Of a stretch of 6,593 bases of DNA, positions 1 to 4,736 are shown in pieces; position 1 is the first letter of the stretch; the number at the start of each line of letters is the position of its first letter. The notes under the pieces are model-generated. The model saw nothing but the letters and a program-made list of their open reading frames with translations. It was not told where the DNA came from and searched no databases. The position numbers and the translations under genes were made by a program. This stretch comes from an uncultured Taibaiella sp. (GTDB taxonomy: Bacteria > Bacteroidota > Bacteroidia > Chitinophagales > Chitinophagaceae): contig CAMPJV010000145.1 in the NCBI GenBank assembly GCA_946886975.1, positions 1 to 6,593 of the forward strand, written 5' to 3'.

Positions 1-4
1 CACC

Positions 5-757
5 CTACACCACATCCACCCCCGCCACTACAGCCGCATTAAAACTCTTATTCATTAACGGATAAATCTCCCCTGCCGACTCAGTAGCAAAGCTCACAGC
101 GGCAACTGCAAACACAGGCAGACTGCCCGCATCAGTTATCGGAAAAACCAGTTCTTTCTGTCCCTCCTTATGTGCCTTCAGCGGGATCCATTCCGTCTCC
201 TGCACCTTCCCTAGCCCCTTCAAACCTTCAAAGTCCAGCACTGCCACACCTACACTTATCTTATAAAACTTAGCCCCCTCAGCCGACTTTATAGCACGTG
301 TCTCCACCGCCGGGATCGTCACAGTCCACTCCCCCGCCTGCCTGTTACCCGCCAGTTTCACCACCCCGGGGAAGATCCCTGAGAAGGTCTGCGCTTTATT
401 GTATTCAAACCCCTTCAGCGATGGCAGCAGCGAGGTCACAAGTTGCCGGTCCATAGGCGCCCTGCCAGTGTCCTTCATCACCATCCCCATAAACTTACCC
501 GTCAACCTGCTTGTCACCCTCGAGTCTGAATGATTTTTTAGCAGCCTCAGAAAGGCCCTTCTCAGCACCCCGGCATAGATTCCCCCCAGCTTAAATGCCC
601 TGCTCGATACCCTCGAGCGCTCAAATGCCGGATCAGTTTTCACCCGCTCCTTAGTCAGCGAAGACTTTTGAGATGCGACTTCCCCATGCTCAGTCTGCCT
701 GAATGTTACTTCCCCCACTGTCCCCGACAGCTTTAGCGGACCTGTTTGCTTTGCCAT
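5..757 (-). CDS. Conserved Bacteroidota protein of unknown function (250 aa)
   Basis: A complete minus-strand gene beginning MAKQTGPLKLSGTVGEVTF and ending in a TAG stop. I chose ATG at 757 because an upstream in-frame GTG at 778 overlaps the predicted -7 promoter element and so would not be transcribed. I see no signal peptide, membrane segment or catalytic motif. Residues 6-31 look like a glycine-containing beta hairpin. Residues about 42-75 (DPAFERSR... then an Arg/Leu-rich stretch) look helical and basic. The half from about residue 130 is rich in alternating hydrophobic residues and probably beta-sheet. The N-terminal pattern (short GPxKLxGTxGxxxF hairpin, then NDPAFxRxR-type helix) resembles a family of uncharacterised proteins I recall as recurrent in Bacteroidota genomes; that resemblance is from memory, not a search. 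It is transcribed away from rluD and has no visible operon partner within the window. No function is proposed. Confidence 0.85.
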   Translation of the reverse strand: MAKQTGPLKLSGTVGEVTFRQTEHGEVASQKSSLTKERVKTDPAFERSRVSSRAFKLGGIYAGVLRRAFLRLLKNHSDSRVTSRLTGKFMGMVMKDTGRAPMDRQLVTSLLPSLKGFEYNKAQTFSGIFPGVVKLAGNRQAGEWTVTIPAVETRAIKSAEGAKFYKISVGVAVLDFEGLKGLGKVQETEWIPLKAHKEGQKELVFPITDAGSLPVFAVAAVSFATESAGEIYPLMNKSFNAAVVAGVDVV

Positions 758-777
758 TTCATTGCCATTTAGGGGCA

Positions 778-785
778 CAAAGGTA
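778..785 (-). promoter_or_regulatory. Predicted -7 promoter element of the minus-strand gene
   Basis: The minus strand reads TACCTTTG, an exact match to the Bacteroidota -7 consensus TAnnTTTG. Transcription would start about 4-7 bases further on, giving a leader of roughly 15 nt before ATG 757. I see no good TTTG -33 element at the usual 19-bp spacing, so the call rests on the -7 match and its position. The 11-bp repeat array lies directly upstream. Confidence 0.6.
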
Positions 786-804
786 GGCTATTGATAGGAT
801 CTGA

Positions 805-859
805 TACGGAGTCAATACGGAATCAGTACGGAGTCAACACGGAGTCACTATGGATCTGC
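805..859. repeat. 11-bp tandem repeat array, about five copies
   Basis: Consecutive 11-bp units on the plus strand are TACGGAGTCAA (805), TACGGAATCAG (816), TACGGAGTCAA (827), CACGGAGTCAC (838) and a degraded TATGGATCTGC (849). The first four differ at one to three positions. The period is close to one DNA helical turn, so the copies present the same face. The array sits 20-75 bp upstream of the -7 element of the minus-strand gene, where activator sites would lie, but it could equally be a neutral minisatellite. Confidence 0.8.
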
Positions 860-934
860 ATTGCTTCTCCGTAGGCTCTGCATAGCTCCTCCCTACCTGC
901 AGCACCCGCTCTCTCCTCCCCTCGCCCAACATCT

Positions 935-976
935 CCCTCCCTCTTGGGGAGGGTTGGGGAGGGGGCTTCCCTCCCC
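935..976. repeat. G-run block: two GC hairpins or a G-quadruplex
   Basis: Positions 946-965 on the plus strand contain four G runs (4, 3, 4 and 5 Gs) separated by loops of only 1-2 bases, which fits the motif for a tight G-quadruplex. The same bases can instead form two perfect stems: CCCTCCC (935-941) with GGGAGGG (947-953), and GGGGAGGG (956-963) with CCCTCCCC (969-976), each with a 5-base loop. It lies about 40 bp upstream of the rluD -7 element in the divergent intergenic region. Similar C/G-run blocks are, to my recollection, dispersed in Bacteroidota intergenic regions, so this may be one copy of a genome-wide repeat. Confidence 0.6.
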
Positions 977-1014
977 TCCTGAATTTGGAATTTCACCTTT
1001 GGCGTTTCCCTCAC

Positions 1015-1022
1015 TACTTTTG
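1015..1022 (+). promoter_or_regulatory. Predicted -7 promoter element of rluD
   Basis: TACTTTTG matches TAnnTTTG exactly and is identical to the -7 element before rpsT in this window. The last base is only 4 bases before the rluD ATG at 1027, so the transcript would begin at or within a base or two of the start codon. A TTTG at 998-1001 is only 13 bp upstream, too close for a standard -33 box. Confidence 0.5.
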
Positions 1023-1026
1023 TCAG

Positions 1027-2121
1027 ATGATCGATGAAAAGGAACTGGAAGAAGATTGGGATGATCCGGACGAAGGAGTTGAGGAAGGAGAAGCCACCGG
1101 ACCGGTAGAGCGGGTCAGGATAGTCACGGAAAAACGCCAGGAACCCCTCAGGATAGATAAGTTCCTGATGAACCGCATCGAGGGGGCTACCCGCAACAAG
1201 ATCCAGCAGGCCCTTGAGGATGGTCATATCATCGTAAACGGTCAGGTCGTCAAGCCCAACTACAAGATTAAGCCACATGATGAGATCATTGTATATGAAA
1301 CCCGAAAGGTCGAGTCTCTTGATGTAATCCCCGAACAGCTCCCGCTCAATATCATCTACGAGGATGACGACATCCTTATCATCAATAAGGTCGCAGGTAT
1401 GGTGGTCCATCCCGGCTGTGGCAATTATTCCGGCACCCTGGTCAACGGCCTGGCCTGGTATCTCCAGGGCGAGCACATCGATCCGGAGGCTCTCCCTCGC
1501 GTAGGCTTGGTGCACCGGATAGACAAGGACACCAGCGGCCTGGTAGTCATCGCCAAGACCGAGGAGGCCATGAGCGACCTGAATGCCCAGTTCAAGAAAC
1601 ACACGGTCCACCGCCGCTATATAGCACTTGCCTGGGGCGATTTTGAAGAAAACGAGGGCACTGTCGAGGCCCACATCGGCAGAAACCTCCGCTTCCGCAA
1701 GATCATGGATGCCTTTCCCGAAGGCGAGCATGGCAAGCACGCCATCACACACTATAAAGTGCTGGAACGACTCAACTACGTAACGCTACTTGAACTAAGA
1801 CTTGAGACTGGACGCACCCACCAGATACGTGTCCACATGAAGCACAAAGGCCACCCCCTCTTCAATGACGCCACCTACGGCGGCAACCATATAGTCAAGG
1901 GCACGGTCTTCACTAAATACAAGCAGTTTGTGGACAATTGCTTCAAGATCCTGCCCCGCCACGCACTCCATGCCAAGGAACTTGGCTTCACCCACCCGCG
2001 CACCCGCCAGTGGGTCCAGTTCGACTCCAACATTCCCGCCGATATGCAGGAAGTGATAGAAAAATGGAGAACCTACACCATCGGCATGACCCCGCAGCTT
2101 CGAAACCACCTGAATGGATGA
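1027..2121 (+). CDS. rluD: RluA/RluD-family 23S rRNA pseudouridine synthase
   Basis: A 364-residue cytoplasmic enzyme that isomerises specific uridines to pseudouridine in large-subunit rRNA; E. coli RluD targets helix 69 of 23S rRNA. The order is an acidic N-terminal tail (1-35), an S4 RNA-binding domain (about 39-90, EPLRIDKFLMNR onward with GHIIVNGQ), then the catalytic domain. The family signature HRIDKDTSGL is at 163-172 with catalytic Asp166. The motif ETGRTHQIRVHMKHKGHPL and the GDATYG-like NDATYGG follow, both standard for RluA-type enzymes. I chose ATG 1027: an upstream in-frame TTG at 985 precedes the -7 element, and the next in-frame Met lies inside the S4 domain. It is divergent from the unknown gene and is followed by a hairpin before tatA. 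RluD rather than RluC or RluA is inferred from the S4 domain and overall length; exact target bases cannot be read from sequence. Confidence 0.93.
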   Translation: MIDEKELEEDWDDPDEGVEEGEATGPVERVRIVTEKRQEPLRIDKFLMNRIEGATRNKIQQALEDGHIIVNGQVVKPNYKIKPHDEIIVYETRKVESLDVIPEQLPLNIIYEDDDILIINKVAGMVVHPGCGNYSGTLVNGLAWYLQGEHIDPEALPRVGLVHRIDKDTSGLVVIAKTEEAMSDLNAQFKKHTVHRRYIALAWGDFEENEGTVEAHIGRNLRFRKIMDAFPEGEHGKHAITHYKVLERLNYVTLLELRLETGRTHQIRVHMKHKGHPLFNDATYGGNHIVKGTVFTKYKQFVDNCFKILPRHALHAKELGFTHPRTRQWVQFDSNIPADMQEVIEKWRTYTIGMTPQLRNHLNG

Positions 2122-2190
2122 TCCAAAGCAGCCACAGGAACGGTTTTAATGTAATTGTCATTATCAGGGAGATATACGTTAAAGTTGCCC

Positions 2191-2217
2191 CAATCAGGAA
2201 ATAAAATGCCCTGATTG
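2191..2217. terminator. Perfect inverted repeat between rluD and tatA
   Basis: CAATCAGG (2191-2198) and CCTGATTG (2210-2217) form a perfect 8-bp stem around an 11-base A-rich loop, followed by TAGATTTTA. It could be a weak intrinsic terminator for rluD, although the U tract is poor and not adjacent to the stem. It also spans the place where the -33 element of the tatA promoter would sit, so an operator for a dimeric regulator is the alternative. Confidence 0.4.
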
Positions 2218-2230
2218 TAGATTTTATGCC

Positions 2231-2238
2231 TATTTTTG
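2231..2238 (+). promoter_or_regulatory. Predicted -7 promoter element of tatA
   Basis: TATTTTTG matches TAnnTTTG exactly. The expected transcription start near 2242 leaves a leader of about 25 nt before ATG 2268 and excludes the upstream in-frame ATG at 2226, which lies before the element. No convincing -33 box is visible; the inverted repeat occupies that position. Confidence 0.5.
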
Positions 2239-2267
2239 CTTCAGTTCGTTACCCAAAAAAAACGTGT

Positions 2268-2489
2268 ATGTCATTATTAACGATCAAGTCTCAGTTGCTG
2301 TTTTCTATGCCAAGTGGCGGTGAATGGATATGGATCATCTTAGCGATCATCATCCTGTTCGGCGGAAAGAAAATACCTGAACTGGCTCGTGGTATTGGAA
2401 AGGGTATCCGCGAATTCAACGATGCCAAGACCGGCATCAAAAGCGAGATAGAGAGCGGCATCAAAGATAAGGAGACTACGCAGCCGTAA
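2268..2489 (+). CDS. tatA: Twin-arginine translocase subunit TatA
   Basis: A 73-residue, single-span membrane protein of the Tat pathway, which exports folded proteins across the inner membrane. TatA multimers assemble with TatC to form the translocation pore. The sequence shows a short N-terminal segment, a hydrophobic helix at about 20-31 (WIWIILAIIILF), the invariant hinge FGGKKIPEL (31-39), and an amphipathic helix ARGIGKGIREFNDAKTG, then a charged tail. I start at ATG 2268 because ATG 2226 lies upstream of the predicted transcription start. ATG 2307 (giving MPSGGEW and 60 aa) remains possible because TatA proteins often have very few residues before the helix. No tatB or tatC is nearby, which is usual in Bacteroidota, where tatC is commonly elsewhere. 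No Shine-Dalgarno sequence is seen. Confidence 0.93.
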   Translation: MSLLTIKSQLLFSMPSGGEWIWIILAIIILFGGKKIPELARGIGKGIREFNDAKTGIKSEIESGIKDKETTQP

Positions 2490-2596
2490 CACATCTCTAC
2501 CCGTCCACCAGGAATACGATTATTTTATTATTTAGTGAATTAAAGTCAAGCTGCCCATAGGGGTTGCATGGTTTCACGCTTAAACAACGAAAGAAC

Positions 2597-3691
2597 ATGC
2601 AATACAAAGGTCTGGTTATAACATTATCCCTCTCCCTGATTACAACTGGAGCAATAGCCCAGAAGTATCAGGATTTTACTCTGGCCGCTAAGAATACCCG
2701 CGTTATAAAGTCAGATACACTTGTTAGCAAGTCTGCCGGTATCAATGCGTCAGCCCTTCCAATGCCCGCCCTTGTTAAGGGAAAGAAGCCCGTACCGCTC
2801 GCCGGTGAAAAGTCTTACTTCGGTGCTATGAACGACTATGTGGTCGATTATACAAAGAAGTATATGGCTACCCACAACAGAACGCTAAGTGTAGTAAAAG
2901 GCAGGGGCAAGAAGAATTTCAGTCTTATTGACAACGTGCTCCAGAAACACGATATACCTAAGGAGCTTAAGTACCTCGCCGTTATCGAGTCTGCCCTGAA
3001 TCATAAGGCTATTTCTCCTGTTGGTGCGGTAGGCCCATGGCAGTTCATGGCTTCCACAGCCCGCATGATGGGTCTTACCGTAAACAAGAAGAGGGACGAT
3101 AGGACAGATCTTTACAAGTCCACAAACGCCGCCGCCAAGTACCTTACGTACCTGTATAGCCAACTGAACGACTGGCTGCTGGTAGTAGCTGCCTACAACA
3201 GCGGACCAACACCTATCCAGCGAGCTATCGAAAAGACTGGCAGCAACAACTTCTGGGATATCAAGAAATACCTGCCAAGGGAAACCCAGGGACACGTCCT
3301 GGCCTTCATCGCCACAGCGTCTATATTCGAGAACATGAGCAACTTCATAGGGCTGAGCAGTATTCCTGCAGACGCAGGGTTCAGCAAGGGCGCCGATGCC
3401 AAGAAAATTGCTGCTGTAACTAAGCCGGCTTTCACAGACGAGGAGTTGAAGAACATGGCCATCGTTCGCATATCAGAACCCCTGAACATGGATCTCCTCA
3501 GCCAGGACCTCCACATAGAGCGTCAGCTTCTGGAAAAGTGGAATACCGACTACGACCTGTTCGAAACTGATACTTACAATGCGGAATACTACAGCCTGAG
3601 GATACCAAAAGACAAACTGGATAACTTCATCGAGCGCAAGGAGTTCCTTACCAAGCGCAGCAAGACGATGTTCGAGACGCAGAGCATGTAA
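2597..3691 (+). CDS. Secreted MltD-like lytic transglycosylase (SLT family)
   Basis: A 364-residue exported enzyme that cleaves the MurNAc-GlcNAc bond of peptidoglycan with formation of 1,6-anhydroMurNAc. ATG 2597 gives a clear Sec signal peptide (MQYKGLVITLSLSLITTGAIA, cut before QKY); the in-frame TTG at 2564 would add 11 polar residues in front of it. The SLT domain spans about 100-255. Catalytic Glu131 lies in VIESALN, followed by GAVGPWQFM (143-151), AAYNSGP (198-204) and LPRETQGHV (226-234), all in the order expected for MltD/Slt-type enzymes. The family usually has Tyr where this protein has His233. The C-terminal 80 residues resemble a domain seen in Bacteroidota homologues, and I see no clear LysM repeat. 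There is no lipobox, so it is probably periplasmic and soluble. It begins 107 bp after tatA; I found no clear promoter in that gap, so readthrough from tatA is possible. Confidence 0.9.
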   Translation: MQYKGLVITLSLSLITTGAIAQKYQDFTLAAKNTRVIKSDTLVSKSAGINASALPMPALVKGKKPVPLAGEKSYFGAMNDYVVDYTKKYMATHNRTLSVVKGRGKKNFSLIDNVLQKHDIPKELKYLAVIESALNHKAISPVGAVGPWQFMASTARMMGLTVNKKRDDRTDLYKSTNAAAKYLTYLYSQLNDWLLVVAAYNSGPTPIQRAIEKTGSNNFWDIKKYLPRETQGHVLAFIATASIFENMSNFIGLSSIPADAGFSKGADAKKIAAVTKPAFTDEELKNMAIVRISEPLNMDLLSQDLHIERQLLEKWNTDYDLFETDTYNAEYYSLRIPKDKLDNFIERKEFLTKRSKTMFETQSM

Positions 3692-3752
3692 TAAGCAGTG
3701 CCAGGTCTTATTCCCAGGGCTTCCACGCCCCGACAAATAAGGCTAAAATAAT

Positions 3753-3783
3753 TTTGCACTTAATTATTTATGCTGTACTTTTG
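3753..3783 (+). promoter_or_regulatory. Consensus Bacteroidota promoter of rpsT
   Basis: TTTG at 3753-3756 (-33) and TACTTTTG at 3776-3783 (-7) are separated by exactly 19 bp, a near-perfect match to the Bacteroidota housekeeping promoter TTTG-N19-TAnnTTTG. The predicted start near 3787 gives an A/T-rich leader of about 23 nt before ATG 3811, with no Shine-Dalgarno sequence. This strong promoter fits a ribosomal protein gene and separates rpsT from the upstream transglycosylase gene. Confidence 0.85.
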
Positions 3784-3810
3784 CAGTCCTTAATGAAATA
3801 ATACTAAATA

Positions 3811-4068
3811 ATGGCAAATCATAAAGCAACCAAGAAGGATATACGTCAGAGTTTAAAACGTCGCGATCGTAACCGTTACTACGGTAAAACGACCCGTAAC
3901 GCTATTCGTGCGCTCCTTGCTAATACAGACAAGACTGCCGCTACTGAGTCCCTTCCAAAGGTTATCTCTATGATCGACAAGCTTGCAAAGCGCAACGTTA
4001 TTCATAAGAACAAAGCCAGCAACATCAAGTCTGGTATAGTAAAGAGAGTTAACGCACTCGCTTCCTAA
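3811..4068 (+). CDS. rpsT: 30S ribosomal protein S20
   Basis: An 85-residue basic protein that binds 16S rRNA and helps assemble the 30S subunit. It begins MANHKATKKDIRQSLKRRDRN and has the family's helical bundle pattern, including TTRNAIRALL in the middle and the terminal HKNKASNIKSGIVKRVNAL segment, where bS20 proteins carry the conserved Asn-Lys-Ala. Length is typical (84-90 aa). The gene is monocistronic: a consensus promoter lies 28 bp upstream and a strong intrinsic terminator starts about 22 bp after the stop codon. Codon choice (CGT for Arg, GCT for Ala, GGT for Gly) differs from the C-ending codons favoured by neighbours, as expected for a highly expressed gene. Confidence 0.97.
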   Translation: MANHKATKKDIRQSLKRRDRNRYYGKTTRNAIRALLANTDKTAATESLPKVISMIDKLAKRNVIHKNKASNIKSGIVKRVNALAS

Positions 4069-4090
4069 TATTAATTGATCTCATAATACA

Positions 4091-4118
4091 GCCCCGCTAA
4101 TCAGCGGGGCTTTTCTTA
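4091..4118 (+). terminator. Intrinsic terminator of rpsT
   Basis: GCCCCGCT (4091-4098) and AGCGGGGC (4103-4110) form a perfect 8-bp GC-rich stem with the 4-base loop AATC, followed directly by TTTTCTTA. This is a textbook rho-independent terminator on the plus strand. There is no A tract on the other side, so it should act in one direction only. Confidence 0.92.
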
Positions 4119-4164
4119 TATATACCCTCCATACACGCCCGCCTCACCCACTAAACGCATCCCA

Positions 4165-4226
4165 TCCTCCACTTCTCAACTCCTCAACTTCTCAACCTCA
4201 ACCCCTCAACTCCTCAACTCCTCCAC
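4165..4226. repeat. 8-bp pyrimidine-rich tandem repeat, about eight copies
   Basis: The plus strand carries successive octamers close to TCCTCAAC: TCCTCCAC, TTCTCAAC, TCCTCAAC, TTCTCAAC, a 6-base CTCAAC, CCCTCAAC, TCCTCAAC and TCCTCCAC. On the other strand the unit reads GTTGAGGA. It is noncoding and lies between the rpsT terminator and the blaI operators. The regular unit with small changes suggests a slippage-prone minisatellite; I cannot see a functional role. Confidence 0.8.
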
Positions 4227-4266
4227 TCCCAATCGTTAAAGAAAACAAAAAGAACTCCCTACCTTA

Positions 4267-4295
4267 TTGCTATTACGAAAACATTCGTAGTTTAG
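4267..4295 (+). promoter_or_regulatory. Possible promoter of the blaI-M56 operon
   Basis: TTG at 4267-4269 and TAGTTTAG at 4288-4295, 18 bp apart, approximate the Bacteroidota -33/-7 pair, though the -7 box departs from TAnnTTTG. If correct, the first operator lies between the two boxes and the second covers the transcription start, an arrangement in which bound repressor would block polymerase. The leader would be only about 13 nt. Confidence 0.4.
4274..4289. promoter_or_regulatory. Distal BlaI-type operator
   Basis: TACGAAAACATTCGTA is a 16-bp palindrome with perfect 6-bp arms (TACGAA/TTCGTA) and an AACA centre. BlaI/MecI repressors bind as dimers to such dyads, typically with TAC...GTA ends. 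An identical copy follows 24 bp later, just before the repressor gene. Confidence 0.8.
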
Positions 4296-4297
4296 TC

Positions 4298-4313
4298 TAC
4301 GAAAACATTCGTA
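4298..4313. promoter_or_regulatory. Proximal BlaI-type operator overlapping the blaI start codon
   Basis: This is a second, identical copy of TACGAAAACATTCGTA. Its final A is the first base of the blaI ATG. Two identical dyads directly before a BlaI-family gene strongly suggest autoregulation by the encoded repressor. Binding is inferred, not shown. Confidence 0.8.
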
Positions 4314-4708
4314 TGAGTCTACAGGAGAAGATAAAGCCGACCGAAAGTGAGCTGGAAATATTGAACATACTCTGGTCCAAAGGCGCATGTACTGTCCGCG
4401 AGATACATGAAGAACTGGAGAAGAACAAGGACGCCGGGTATACCACCACCCTCAAGCTGATGCAGATAATGCATGAGAAAAAGATGCTCACGAGAGACGT
4501 AACCAGTAAAACGCATATCTATACCGCCGCCATCTCACAGGAGCAGATACAGGGACAGATCATCCGGCGCGTAATTGATACCGCGTTCAACGGTTCCGCC
4601 ATGCAACTGGTGATGCAGGCACTCGGCAACCACAAAGCGAGCAGGGACGAGCTCGATCAAATCAAAGCATACCTCGATAGCATGGAAAAGAAAAGCAAGA
4701 AAAGCTAA
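4313..4708 (+). CDS. blaI: BlaI/MecI/CopY-family transcriptional repressor
   Basis: A 131-residue dimeric winged-helix repressor. Residues about 8-80 form the DNA-binding domain: PTESELEILNILWSKGACTV is the conserved first part (family pattern LTxxExxIMxxLW), then REIHEELEK, and the recognition helix GYTTTLKLMQIMHEKKML with the characteristic YTT followed by a wing at TRDVTSKTHIYTA. Residues about 85-125 form the helical dimerisation tail, ending in a Lys/Ser-rich tip. In BlaI systems, signal-activated proteolysis of the repressor frees the operator. The M56 protease gene begins 28 bp downstream on the same strand, so the two are probably one operon. Two identical operators precede it, the nearer overlapping the ATG; no in-frame ATG lies just upstream. 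The symbol is at family level: nothing visible here points to a beta-lactamase target. Confidence 0.93.
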   Translation: MSLQEKIKPTESELEILNILWSKGACTVREIHEELEKNKDAGYTTTLKLMQIMHEKKMLTRDVTSKTHIYTAAISQEQIQGQIIRRVIDTAFNGSAMQLVMQALGNHKASRDELDQIKAYLDSMEKKSKKS

Positions 4709-4736
4709 TAATCTTCTCATTTAAAAGATAGCAACA

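Noticed and set aside
758..778. GTG 778 as the start of the minus-strand gene
   Set aside because: The GTG shares a base with the predicted -7 element and precedes the expected transcription start; ATG 757 gives the natural MAKQTGPLK beginning.
805..859. CRISPR-like array
   Set aside because: The units are 11 bp and directly adjacent, with no unique spacers; the same reasoning applies to the 8-bp array at 4165-4226.
823..1752. Long minus-strand open frame (309 aa) antisense to rluD
   Set aside because: It overlaps a gene with clear family motifs, has a low-complexity C-to-N pattern typical of a reverse-frame shadow, and no family features of its own.
2226..2267. ATG 2226 as the tatA start
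   Set aside because: It lies upstream of the TATTTTTG -7 element, so it would not be in the transcript, and it adds a polar stretch not usual in TatA.
2564..2596. TTG 2564 as the transglycosylase start
   Set aside because: It would place 11 extra polar residues before a complete signal peptide that starts at ATG 2597.
2490..2596. Promoter for the transglycosylase gene
   Set aside because: The closest match, TAGGGGTTG near 2558, has an extra base compared with TAnnTTTG and no -33 partner.
3690..3730. Weak hairpins after the transglycosylase gene (AATAAG/CTTATT and GGGC/GCCC)
   Set aside because: Stems are short or A/T-rich, with no U tract directly after them, so a terminator call is not supported.
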